From positions 1-55,941 of the forward strand of contig NZ_MUNX01000092.1 of assembly GCF_002001005.1 (NCBI RefSeq): 55,941 nt of DNA, given 5' to 3'. Numbering within the stretch: the first letter of the stretch is position 1; each line of letters starts with the position of its first letter. This document shows, in pieces, positions 17,356-25,367 of this stretch. A program made the translations under genes and the position numbers. The notes under the pieces are model-generated. The model saw only the letters and a list, made by a program, of their open reading frames with translations. It was not told where the DNA came from and ran no database searches. This DNA is from Flavobacterium sp. A45 (GTDB lineage Bacteria; Bacteroidota; Bacteroidia; Flavobacteriales; Flavobacteriaceae).

Positions 17356-18246
17356 TTAGATTTTTCCATAGTACATCGCCTTTACAATCCCATCTGAAAG
17401 TCCAATTTTTGGAACATAAATTTGTCTTGCTCCACTCCATTTCATAGCGTTCAGATAAATGCGGGTTGCCGGAACAATTACGTCAGCACGATCGGGGTTT
17501 AAACCCAATTGAGAAATTCTCTGTTCATAGGACAGCGAACTCAAATAAGCATATTGAGAGTTTATATAAATGTATGATAATGGTTTCTCCTGAACTTTAC
17601 CAGACATTTTGAATAATTTATTAATATTACCACCAGATCCAATTAAGGTAACCTCTTCATAATCGGCAGTATTAGTTTTAATCCATTTTTCAATTTCATC
17701 CCAAACTACATCACAAACCATTTCGTTCAATAATCGAACAGTTCCCGCTTTGAAAGATCTAGAATTCACCATTTTCCCGTTAGAAAATAATGTGAATTCA
17801 GTACTACCACCACCAACATCAACAAACAAATAGGTTTCGTCAGTTTTTAATAAATGATGTAAATCTGTAGAAGCGATTATGGCTGCTTCTTTTTTGCCGT
17901 CAATAATTTCTATTTTAATGTCCGCTTTCTTTTTTATTAAAGCTACCACTTCTTTTGCATTATAAGCTTCACGCATTGCCGAAGTTGCAAATGCCATATA
18001 TCTTTCTACTTTGTGTACTTTCATTAACAAATTGAATGCTTTCATGGCATCAATCATTCGTTCGATATTTTCAGGAGAAATTTCTCCAACAGTAAAAGCG
18101 TCTTGTCCCAAACGAATAGGCACACGCACTAATGAACTCTTATTGAATTGTGTTTCTTTACCTTCTTCTTCTACAATATTGGTGATTAATAAACGCATGG
18201 CATTCGACCCAATATCAATAGCAGCATATTTTTTAATTTTAATCAT
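17356..18246 (-). CDS. ppx: Ppx/GppA-type exopolyphosphatase
   Basis: The 296-residue protein has the ASKHA fold with AAIDIGSNAMRLLI at the N-terminus and the second phosphate-binding loop FVDVGGGSTEFTLF. It should hydrolyse polyphosphate from the chain end or, less likely, pppGpp. The protein is only about 300 residues, so it lacks the C-terminal HD-like domain of E. coli Ppx, as usual for Bacteroidota. It lies 35 bases after ppk1 on the same strand and probably forms one operon with it, pairing synthesis with degradation. Confidence 0.93.
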   Translation of the reverse strand: MIKIKKYAAIDIGSNAMRLLITNIVEEEGKETQFNKSSLVRVPIRLGQDAFTVGEISPENIERMIDAMKAFNLLMKVHKVERYMAFATSAMREAYNAKEVVALIKKKADIKIEIIDGKKEAAIIASTDLHHLLKTDETYLFVDVGGGSTEFTLFSNGKMVNSRSFKAGTVRLLNEMVCDVVWDEIEKWIKTNTADYEEVTLIGSGGNINKLFKMSGKVQEKPLSYIYINSQYAYLSSLSYEQRISQLGLNPDRADVIVPATRIYLNAMKWSGARQIYVPKIGLSDGIVKAMYYGKI

Positions 18247-18281
18247 GTTCTCTAGGATGCGATTTATGGTTTAGAATATTT

Positions 18282-20372
18282 CTATTCTTGCGTTATTTGA
18301 TCTTCTTTTAATTCTTCTATCAATTCAACTTTTCGTTGATAATATTTATAGGTTTCCAGCTGGGCTCTAAAAATTGGATTATCATTCCTTACTCTATACT
18401 TATTATCTAGTTTATAAGAATGATATCTCGCTTTTACATTTCCTTTCCAACCGATATCAAAATTATCAATCAGTTCATTTTTTATTTCTTGATCATAAAT
18501 TGGGCAGGTTACTTCGACTCTTGCATCTATATTTCGGGTCATGAAATCGGCTGAGGAAATATAAACTTCAGTAAATCCAGCATTCCCAAAAATATAAACT
18601 CTTGAATGTTCCAAATAGTTATCAACTATACTAATAGCTTCAATATTTTCGCTTAATCCTTTAACTCCGGGAATCAATGAACAAATACCTCTTACTTCCA
18701 ATTGAATTTTTACGCCAGCGTTACTTGCTTCATATAATTTGTCAATCATAGCCAAATCAGATAAACTATTCATTTTTAATTTCATGAAAGTTTTTCTGCC
18801 AGCTATTGCGTGTGCAATTTCTCGGTCAATTAATTTAACAAAACGATGTCTGGTATATTGAGGAGAAACTATAAGGTGTTTATAACGCTGAACTTTATAA
18901 TTGATATCAAAAAATTCAAATATTTTTGATATGTCTTTTAATATTTGCGGATGACACGTAAAAAGTGTTACATCCGTATAAATTTTTGCTGTAGTCTCAT
19001 TAAAGTTCCCAGTTGAAATGAATCCGTATCTTTTAATTTTGTTTTTCTCCATTCTTTCGATTACACAAACTTTACTGTGAACTTTCAATCCTTTTATTCC
19101 AAAAATAAGTTCGATACCTTCAGTTTGCATTTGTTCAGAATAAGATATATTGGAAGCTTCATCAAATCGGGCTTGCAATTCTATTTGAACAATTACTTTT
19201 TTTCCATTTTTGGCAGCATTAATCAAAGAACTAATGATTTGAGAGTTTTTGGCCAATCGATATAAAGTAATTTTGATTGAAGTTACTTTAGGATCCAAAG
19301 CAGCTTCACGCAAAAATTTTATTAAGTAAGCAAAAGATTGATATGGTGCATTCAACAGGTAATCCTTTTCGGCAATTTTTTCCAAAATACTGCCTTCAAG
19401 ACTTAATCCAGGAATTGGTAGAGGATCATTCTTTTTATACAATAAATCAAATCTGCCAAGATTTGGGAAATCCATATAATCCCTCCTATTATGATATCTT
19501 CCACCTGGAATAATACTGTCCGTAGCATCAATATTCATTTTATCCAGAAAAAATTTGAGAGTATCCTTGTCAATCTCCTGATCATAAATAAATCGAACGG
19601 GCTCCCCTATTCTTCTGTCTTTTACACTGGTTGATATTTTTTCGAGCATACTCTTACTCAAATCACTATCAATATCCAATTGAGCATCTCTCGTTATTTT
19701 TATCATATGCGCAGAAACACTTTCGTAATTGAAAATATTAAAAATACTGCTCAAATGCATTCTGATAACATCGTCAATCAGAATTACATATTGTTTTTCA
19801 CTTGGAGAAGGTAATACAACGAAGCGATTGATCATTTTAGGAATCTCAATAATGGCGTAACGAACTTCTAGGTTTTTTTTCATCACTAGCTTTACGGCCA
19901 AATATCCCAATGAATCTTTGAGAACAGGGAATTCTGCTAAATCATTTAATATAATGGTAACGAGTTCTGGACTCAATTTTTGTATAAAAAAATCTTTTAA
20001 AAATGCTTCTTGCTCTTTATTAATGTCATTTTCATGAATGATAAAAATATTTTCGGTTCCTAATTGTTCTTCAATATTATTTAGAATTCTTAAACTTTCG
20101 GATTGCTGTTCGATAACAATTTCAGTTATATCTTTAATCAACTGTTGCGCAGTGACTCCACCAAAATATTTCTCGCCAGAAATACCACTCAAACTTAACC
20201 GTCTTATCGCAGCAAATCGAACTCTAAAAAATTCATCTAAATTATTGGAAAAAATCCCTAGAAACCTTAATCTGTCTAATAATGGAACTGAATCATCAGC
20301 TGCCTCTTGTAAAACTCGAGCATTAAAAGCCAACCAGCTTTTCTCTCTATCAATATATCTATGTTCAAACAC
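18282..20372 (-). CDS. ppk1: Polyphosphate kinase 1
   Basis: This 696-residue enzyme polymerises the gamma phosphate of ATP into polyphosphate at the inner face of the membrane. The N-terminal YIDREKSWLAFNARVLQEA is the family start, and the autophosphorylated histidine is His432 in KVHSKVCVIER, followed by YGFISTGNFNE. The C2 domain contains RGICSLIPGVKG. The length matches the family standard (about 690). It is the middle gene of a sixA-like/ppk1/ppx operon, with a 7-base gap from the upstream gene. Polyphosphate metabolism in Bacteroidota is linked to stress survival. Confidence 0.97.
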   Translation of the reverse strand: MFEHRYIDREKSWLAFNARVLQEAADDSVPLLDRLRFLGIFSNNLDEFFRVRFAAIRRLSLSGISGEKYFGGVTAQQLIKDITEIVIEQQSESLRILNNIEEQLGTENIFIIHENDINKEQEAFLKDFFIQKLSPELVTIILNDLAEFPVLKDSLGYLAVKLVMKKNLEVRYAIIEIPKMINRFVVLPSPSEKQYVILIDDVIRMHLSSIFNIFNYESVSAHMIKITRDAQLDIDSDLSKSMLEKISTSVKDRRIGEPVRFIYDQEIDKDTLKFFLDKMNIDATDSIIPGGRYHNRRDYMDFPNLGRFDLLYKKNDPLPIPGLSLEGSILEKIAEKDYLLNAPYQSFAYLIKFLREAALDPKVTSIKITLYRLAKNSQIISSLINAAKNGKKVIVQIELQARFDEASNISYSEQMQTEGIELIFGIKGLKVHSKVCVIERMEKNKIKRYGFISTGNFNETTAKIYTDVTLFTCHPQILKDISKIFEFFDINYKVQRYKHLIVSPQYTRHRFVKLIDREIAHAIAGRKTFMKLKMNSLSDLAMIDKLYEASNAGVKIQLEVRGICSLIPGVKGLSENIEAISIVDNYLEHSRVYIFGNAGFTEVYISSADFMTRNIDARVEVTCPIYDQEIKNELIDNFDIGWKGNVKARYHSYKLDNKYRVRNDNPIFRAQLETYKYYQRKVELIEELKEDQITQE

Positions 20373-20379
20373 TTTTTAT

Positions 20380-20865
20380 TTATTTTAAATCTCTGGGGAA
20401 TATTACTTTTTTTGTCTTGCCTTTATTAATAGCGTCCCAACTTTCATTATCAAATTCTATATGAACAAATCCAGCTGTAGGAACATTATCAATGTAAACA
20501 TCCCCAAATTTATTAACAAAATTTGTAATAGCCTCGTTATGTCCGAATATAATTATACTATCATAACCATTACTATAGGATTTGATAACTTTTTCCAATT
20601 TTCTTTCATCGAAAGTATATAGTTCATCCTTATACAGAATGCTCTCCAATGGAAAATTTATATTTTGAGCAAAAATTATTGCAGTTTCCGTAGCTCTTTC
20701 TGCTGTACTGCTCCAAATACAAAACGTTTTGGGCAAATATTTGATAGCATGCGAAGAAACTAAATGGGCACTTTGCATTCCTTGTGAAGTTAACGGTCTG
20801 TCTTTATCGTGTAAAGGTGCTTCCCAACTAGACTTTGCATGCCGAATTAAAATTAAATTTTTCAT
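20380..20865 (-). CDS. SixA-like histidine phosphatase
   Basis: Starting at 20865 the product has 161 residues and begins MKNLILIRHAKSSWEAP, the RHxK-type catalytic start of the histidine-phosphatase superfamily in its SixA branch. The second catalytic histidine lies in SIIIFGHNEAITNFVNKFGD. It should dephosphorylate phosphohistidine in a protein or a small phosphate ester. The frame is open three codons further upstream (to 20874), but MKNLILIRHA is the conserved start. It leads the polyphosphate operon, and the stop lies 7 bases before ppk1. Confidence 0.92.
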   Translation of the reverse strand: MKNLILIRHAKSSWEAPLHDKDRPLTSQGMQSAHLVSSHAIKYLPKTFCIWSSTAERATETAIIFAQNINFPLESILYKDELYTFDERKLEKVIKSYSNGYDSIIIFGHNEAITNFVNKFGDVYIDNVPTAGFVHIEFDNESWDAINKGKTKKVIFPRDLK

Positions 20866-21177
20866 ACAATACAACTTTTTATTTTTTACAATACAAAAAA
20901 AATCAAAACAAAAAACAATGATTTAAATTCAGGAAATTGCTGTTATTTATTCAGGTTAGATTTCAATCAGATAAATTGAATTACAAATTCTTTAGGGAGT
21001 TACAATTTACAAAAAAACTTTAGATTATCTATTTTAATTTTTATTCATCTGAAGTCAAGACCTGTTTTTTAATATAATTCACAGAAAATTTAAGTAATAT
21101 AATATGGATTATTAATTATTCTCTCTAACTTAAAATTGCAAAATTGTTTTTTGAATTCTACTTTTTGAAATATTTTT
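20866..21177. other. Intergenic AT-rich region, no gene seen
   Basis: The 312 bases between the SixA-like start and the CAP-gene terminator contain only poly-A/T tracts and probably the leftward promoter of the polyphosphate operon. No ORF, hairpin or repeat stands out. Confidence 0.6.
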
Positions 21178-21209
21178 CAAAAAAAAAGCTGCCAATAAAA
21201 TGACAGCTA
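21178..21209 (-). terminator. Rho-independent terminator of the CAP-domain gene
   Basis: Read on the - strand, AGCTGTCA and TGGCAGCT flank a short loop and are followed by eight or more T residues, 24 bases after the stop of the CAP-domain gene. Confidence 0.85.
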
Positions 21210-21232
21210 TCCAACTAAAATACTAACTAAAC

Positions 21233-21733
21233 TTACATCTTTACAAAAATATTTGTATAATATTTCCTTCCATTTGTTGGATTTTCTCTTATGGCTAATC
21301 CAAAATGAGAAAAATTACCTTCTATATTTTCTCTATGGCTAGGACTATTCATCCAGGCATCAAATGCGCCTTTTGCACTATTATAATTGTAAGCAATATT
21401 CTCACTTACTCTTAACGCACCCAATGCTTTGATTATATTTTCTGATCGAGCTACAAAATAATCATGGTTAACCACATTATTTTCTATCATATACTCATCA
21501 TGTTCTTCTGACTTATAGGATACGTGATTTATTTTTTCCAAAGCATTTAAGCCAATACTTACTCTATAATTATTTATTAATGCCATGGTTTCCAATTCTA
21601 ACGGACTGTATTCATAAACTGTAATTACTGGTAATTTTGCCTGTGCTTCATTCGAATTATCTTCAGATGAACATGATGATAAAACTGCAAAAATAAATCC
21701 AGTTATTATAAAGCGAAATAATATTGTTTTCAT
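21233..21733 (-). CDS. CAP (SCP/PR1)-domain lipoprotein
   Basis: The 166-residue protein has a lipoprotein signal (MKTILFRFIITGFIFAVLSS, then Cys in SCSSED) and a CAP domain over about residues 45-166. The typical elements are ALINNYRVSIGLNAL, the histidine-containing VSYKSEEHDEYM and VNHDYF, VSENIAYNYNS, FDAWMNSPSHRENI and the closing ATNIF-like segment (TNIFVKM). Bacterial CAP proteins are extracytoplasmic; their roles include binding of lipids and possible protease-like activity, but most are not characterised. The gene stands alone with its own terminator. Confidence 0.93.
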   Translation of the reverse strand: MKTILFRFIITGFIFAVLSSCSSEDNSNEAQAKLPVITVYEYSPLELETMALINNYRVSIGLNALEKINHVSYKSEEHDEYMIENNVVNHDYFVARSENIIKALGALRVSENIAYNYNSAKGAFDAWMNSPSHRENIEGNFSHFGLAIRENPTNGRKYYTNIFVKM

Positions 21734-22021
21734 AGGGTGTCAGATTAAATTTAAAGTAGATTGTGGGGCAAAAAACTTTAGTTATCATTAAAATATTTCA
21801 TTTCAAATAAACAATTAATTCGTTTAAATACCAAAAATAATCGATGAAATGCATATTTTGTATTTATTTTAAATCCAATTCTTACAATTAACGCAATTAC
21901 CAAGCCTTTAGATAGTTAACAATTTTAACTTTAAGCAAGAAAAAACAGTTTTAACAAACCTCTTTATACCTTCTTAAAGGCAAGAAGACAATAAAAAGAA
22001 GTTTTAAAATAATAAAAAAAC

Positions 22022-22675
22022 CTATTTACATTCCCATTTAAAATTGGAAACAGAATCATTTAAACCAGCTTTCAAATTATAATGCCACCATTCGGAATCG
22101 AAAGAATTAAAATGCTCTTTAATCATAATTTTTTTTAATAGATTTCTATTGTTCAGAATTTCTTTAGATAAACCGCGAAAACCATGACTCGCTTCTTTAC
22201 CAAAAAAATCAAACGAAGTTCCCATATCCAATTCTTTGTCGTCAAAATCTACTAGAGTAATATCTACAGCACCTCCTCTATTATGTATTGAGCCTTTGCT
22301 TGGGTTTGCAACATACTGTGGATCCGAAACTATTGCCCACATTTTTTTTTGAATATCCAAAGGCCTATAACAATCAAAAAGTTTTATTTTAAAACCTTTC
22401 TTCATAAACCTTTGGTTGGCCAAAATCAGCGCTTTTACAGTTTTATACCGCAAATAACATTCGGAACAATCATATACTTTAGATTTCAAAAAATTATCTT
22501 CAGTGGCATACTTCATATCATACACGAAATCTTGGCTATAGTTCTTTAAGTTTACAAAGGTGGTGTCATTAACTGCAACCATAGGTACTAAACTCTTTAC
22601 TGCAGTTTGTGAATAGCAAGTAGTAAGTTCTAGAAAAAATAGAAAAATGAATAAGGCCTTGAGATAAGAAGTCAT
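22022..22675 (-). CDS. D-alanyl-D-alanine dipeptidase (VanX/DdpX, peptidase M15D)
   Basis: Starting at 22675 (MTSYLKALFIFLFFLELTTC) the product has about 217 residues including a signal peptide ending near CYSQ. It has the zinc-binding elements of the M15D family: SKGSIHNRGGAVDITLVD and EWWHYN near the C-terminus, plus the arginine-containing LFDCYRPLDIQKKMW. It should cleave D-Ala-D-Ala in the periplasm, probably for peptidoglycan recycling. Vancomycin resistance is not implied, because the vanHA partners are absent. The frame is open 17 codons further upstream, but that extension would place charged residues before the signal peptide. Confidence 0.93.
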   Translation of the reverse strand: MTSYLKALFIFLFFLELTTCYSQTAVKSLVPMVAVNDTTFVNLKNYSQDFVYDMKYATEDNFLKSKVYDCSECYLRYKTVKALILANQRFMKKGFKIKLFDCYRPLDIQKKMWAIVSDPQYVANPSKGSIHNRGGAVDITLVDFDDKELDMGTSFDFFGKEASHGFRGLSKEILNNRNLLKKIMIKEHFNSFDSEWWHYNLKAGLNDSVSNFKWECK

Positions 22676-22742
22676 GAGAGAAAAATTTCCATAAAAATAG
22701 GAAAATTTAAAAGGTTTAGAAAACAAATCTATCTAAAAACAG

Positions 22743-22777
22743 AAAAGCCCCATAATCAAAAGATTATAAGGCTTTTT
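22743..22777. terminator. Hairpin at the border of the island
   Basis: AAAGCC-CC-ATAATC pairs with GATTAT-AA-GGCTTT around an AAAA loop, followed by TTTGTG. It lies at the upstream side of the dipeptidase gene, so it either terminates transcription entering from the right or is a leftover of a lost neighbour. Confidence 0.6.
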
Positions 22778-22846
22778 GTGAACGCACTGCTATGGCTTAT
22801 AGGCCCCATCATGCCTCCTGCTATGCACTCAATTGATATAATACTT

Positions 22847-22893
22847 TATTCATACACTATTCATACATTATCCATACATTATCCATACACTAT
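22847..22893. repeat. Four tandem 11-bp repeats
   Basis: Four head-to-tail copies of TAT(T/C)CATACA(C/T) lie at 22847-22857, 22858-22868, 22869-22879 and 22880-22890. The unit recurs at 35837-35870. An 11-bp period puts each copy on the same face of the helix, as for arrays of protein-binding sites. Confidence 0.85.
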
Positions 22894-22903
22894 GTCCCGT
22901 CCT

Positions 22904-23101
22904 GTCCCGTCCTAAAATAACTATACATGTTATTAAATAAATCCTAATATAGTTATACAACTATAATTTTTAATCCTAAACTTACTATACAACTACTTTT
23001 TCATAGTTAAATTTTTTATTATAATTCTTCCATCGCTTCTTCAATTTCTCTGATTGCAAATGAGCCTGATTTGGGGTTAGGTAGTCACAACTAGAATGAG
23101 G
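22904..23101 (-). mobile_element. IS3-type insertion sequence remnant (transposase C-terminus)
   Basis: On the - strand, codons from 23101 to 22985 read PHSSCDYLTPNQAH, then LQSEKLKKRWKNYNKKF and a stop. This is the C-terminal end of an IS3-family transposase, which contains the conserved HSSxxYLTPxQ region. The element probably ends at TGTCCCGTCCTAAAATAA at 22904, whose first ten bases are duplicated in tandem immediately before (22894-22903), so a terminal inverted repeat may be double here. All of the transposase upstream of Pro is missing. The fragment abuts the integrase remnant exactly at 23101/23102, a deletion scar. Confidence 0.65.
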
Positions 23102-23221
23102 TCTGATTTGCGTTTTATGCAAGATTTATTGGGACTTAATAGCAAAAGAACAACAGAAATGTACCCCCATGTAAGTACGAAAAGTATCCAAAAAATAAAA
23201 AGTCCTTTTGAAGATTTATAA
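23102..23221 (+). pseudogene. C-terminal remnant of a tyrosine recombinase/integrase
   Basis: The 39 codons before the stop at 23219 read SDLRFMQDLLGLNSKRTTEM, then YPHVSTKSIQKIKSPFEDL. This is the terminal part of a phage-type integrase: the DLLG box, and the catalytic tyrosine in EMYPHVS (family EIYTHVS), followed by KIKSP. The catalytic His of the usual H-x-x-R is lost with the rest of the gene. The sequence is also compatible with XerD-like and integron integrases. The remnant lies directly upstream of the first cassette in the same orientation, which suggests it was the integrase of this island. Confidence 0.75.
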
Positions 23222-23263
23222 GTTTTTTTGTCTATTTTAGCTAAGCAATAAAGGCGTTCACTA

Positions 23264-23330
23264 ATCAGACCTATCCCTCCATATTTGGTTGTACAGGTTA
23301 GACAAAATCAGACCTAAATATTAGTTAGCG
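23264..23330 (+). other. attI-like region with direct repeats
   Basis: ATCAGACCTA occurs at 23264-23273 and again at 23307-23316, 43 bases apart, and GTTAGCG stands at 23324-23330. Direct repeats followed by a GTTR core are the layout of an integron attI site. The end motif GTTAGCG also matches the ends of the attC-like elements. The first cassette begins just after it. Function is inferred from layout only. Confidence 0.35.
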
Positions 23331-23408
23331 CCAAGCGTGAGGAAAATCCCGCATTTAAAAACCGATTTTTAATTTGTTAATTTGAGAAATTAATAGAAAA
23401 TTAATAGA

Positions 23409-24398
23409 ATGGCTAAAACAGTAGATTCAGCATTTATAGAGTTTAATAGAGATTTCGTAAATCTTGATTCAGAAAAAACTAAGACCGCTCGTAGTAGTCG
23501 CGATTGGCTGTTTACACAGTTAAATAATTTTCCAATCAATGACGAAAGCTTTCCTTTAAAATACATAGAAAGACATATAAAGTACGGCTCATTCTCAAGA
23601 AATACAAAAATACGTGAACTAGATGACATAGATGTTATTTATTGTTTACACGCAGATAGCGCACACTACTCTGAAAGTTTTCTTCAACCCAAAACATATT
23701 ATATACATACAGAAAATTCGGGAGACAGGCTTAAAAATCTATCTGATAATAATAAATTAAATTCAATAAAAGTTGTAAACAAATTCGTTTCTAGCTTATC
23801 CAATATTTCGCAATATAAATCTGCTAAAATACACAGGAGGCAAGAAGCTGCAACATTAAATTTGACCTCATATGATTGGACTTTTGACATTGTACCTGCA
23901 TTTTATACAAAAAATGGCTTTTATTTAATACCTGATGGTAAAGGTAATTGGAAAGCAACAAATCCAGCTTTAGATGATGAGTACATAACTAACCTAAATA
24001 AAAATTATAATTATTCTATTCATCAACTTGTAAGAACTCTTAAATATTGGAATAGAAGAGCAAAAATGCCAACGATGAGTTCATTTCTATTTGAAAATTT
24101 TGTTCTAAATTTTGTGGAAAGCAAAAGTGAACTATCAAAACATATTGATATTAACCTAATTAATTTTTGGAGTTATTTAAAAACGGCAGTTTATAACAAT
24201 GTAAATGACCCAAAAGGTATTGATTCAAACATAAATCAATTGTCGTTTGAAGATAAAAATAAAATTTTTGAAAGGGCTAAAGACTCATATGAAAAAGGGT
24301 ATGAAGCTTATCGATTAGAAACTGAAGATAAAAACCAAAATTCTGCAATTAACAAATGGAAGGAAATATTCGGAAATGATTTTCCTCCATACAATTAA
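23409..24398 (+). CDS. CBASS CD-NTase (SMODS-type nucleotidyltransferase)
   Basis: The 329-residue protein is a cGAS/DncV-like nucleotidyltransferase. The catalytic core is Gly60-Ser61 in KYGSFSRNTKIRELDDIDV with acidic residues Asp73 and Asp75, and a third aspartate, Asp160, in TFDIVPAF. These are the residues that bind the metal ions and nucleotides. The C-terminal helical half contains LVRTLKYWNRRAKMP, typical of the nucleotidyltransferase OAS-like C domain. It should make a cyclic oligonucleotide signal on phage infection; the product nucleotides cannot be read. The S-4TM effector gene is 8 bases downstream. No ubiquitin-like or Cap3-like accessory genes are present, so this is the minimal (type I) arrangement. 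Confidence 0.93.
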   Translation: MAKTVDSAFIEFNRDFVNLDSEKTKTARSSRDWLFTQLNNFPINDESFPLKYIERHIKYGSFSRNTKIRELDDIDVIYCLHADSAHYSESFLQPKTYYIHTENSGDRLKNLSDNNKLNSIKVVNKFVSSLSNISQYKSAKIHRRQEAATLNLTSYDWTFDIVPAFYTKNGFYLIPDGKGNWKATNPALDDEYITNLNKNYNYSIHQLVRTLKYWNRRAKMPTMSSFLFENFVLNFVESKSELSKHIDINLINFWSYLKTAVYNNVNDPKGIDSNINQLSFEDKNKIFERAKDSYEKGYEAYRLETEDKNQNSAINKWKEIFGNDFPPYN

Positions 24399-24406
24399 TA
24401 ATAAAT

Positions 24407-25195
24407 ATGACTAGATTTGTTCCATTTGACACAACTTACGATCAAATTAGAAAACTTGAAAAAAGTTCTTTTATATTACTTTTAGTATCTGCATTTCTTA
24501 TTATGATAAATTGGGTTTTACCAAAATTTTTTGATAATGAAATAAATAGTAAATATGATGATGTAAAAGAAATTGCAAAAGTAATTAGTTATGTATCAAT
24601 GGTATGCTATTTAATTATAAATTTAATATCACGAATTCTTTTTCATAATGTTGAAAAACGTAAAAGAAACGACCTGATTGATAATTCTTTTGGTACTAAT
24701 TATTCTGATGAGAATACAGTTGGTTATTACAATAATGAGGAAACTCAGAATGGCATAAAAAAACTTACTTTAAATTCGTATGAAAGTTCATTTCACACTG
24801 AAAATACTTTGAAATTAATGTTGTATAAAAACTTAATAATTTTAATTGTATTAAGTGTTCCATTTTTATTATCTATATTTTCTAAAAACGGCAGTGACAT
24901 TGTAAGATTACTCTTTGAAATAAGTATTCCACTTACCCTTATTTCTGAATTCATTGTCATGCTTATATACTACCTAAATGTGTCAGAAATAAATGAACGA
25001 TTTAAGATTGAATTAACCAATTTAGGTAACAAAAGCATAAATGAAAATGACATTCCTAAACTCCTTATTCCCATTATGGAATACTATAGTATAAAAGCTT
25101 GGGCAAATACAAATCTTGATTCCGCAATATTTAACAAAAATAACACTAAGATTTCTGAAAAATGGAAAGCACGAAAAATCAAACTAATACAATAA
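24407..25195 (+). CDS. S-4TM family pore-forming CBASS effector
   Basis: The 262-residue protein has four membrane segments in two pairs: SSFILLLVSAFLIMINWVLP and ISYVSMVCYLIINLISRILF near the N-terminus, then NLIILIVLSVPFLLSIF and LTLISEFIVMLIYYLNV. Between them lies the S-4TM motif region KRNDLIDNSFGTNY. The family is annotated as SMODS-associating 4TM effector, which is thought to disrupt the inner membrane when it binds the cyclic nucleotide of its partner. It is co-oriented with the CD-NTase, 8 bases away, and its stop is followed within 10 bases by the attC-like element, so the pair forms one cassette. Confidence 0.9.
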   Translation: MTRFVPFDTTYDQIRKLEKSSFILLLVSAFLIMINWVLPKFFDNEINSKYDDVKEIAKVISYVSMVCYLIINLISRILFHNVEKRKRNDLIDNSFGTNYSDENTVGYYNNEETQNGIKKLTLNSYESSFHTENTLKLMLYKNLIILIVLSVPFLLSIFSKNGSDIVRLLFEISIPLTLISEFIVMLIYYLNVSEINERFKIELTNLGNKSINENDIPKLLIPIMEYYSIKAWANTNLDSAIFNKNNTKISEKWKARKIKLIQ

Positions 25196-25200
25196 CGCCT

Positions 25201-25336
25201 TGTGCTAACACACGCTACAAGCAATTTGGGTATTAGGCCTAATGGAAAAATTGGTTTGTATTTGGGAGATTTGGCAAATTCGAATAATGGGCCTAATTTA
25301 ATCCCAAACTGCTTGTAACGAGGGAACGTTATAGGC
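25201..25336 (+). repeat. attC-like palindromic cassette end, copy A
   Basis: The element starts with GCTAACACACGCTACAAGCA and ends with TGCTTGTAACGAGGGAACGT followed by TAT. TAAC and GTTA boxes at the ends and a long imperfect stem (AATTTGGG/CCCAAAC, TTAGGC/GCCTAA) give the R''-L''...L'-R' order of an integron attC. It follows the CBASS gene pair. Confidence 0.7.
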
Positions 25337-25367
25337 AATACTTACTAACCAACCACAATTATAAACT

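Noticed and set aside
22022..22675. Vancomycin-resistance gene
   Set aside because: Only the dipeptidase is present, without vanH, vanA or vanR/S-like genes, and it has a signal peptide for the periplasm.
22847..22893. CRISPR array
   Set aside because: The 11-bp units are directly adjacent without spacers, and no cas genes are near.
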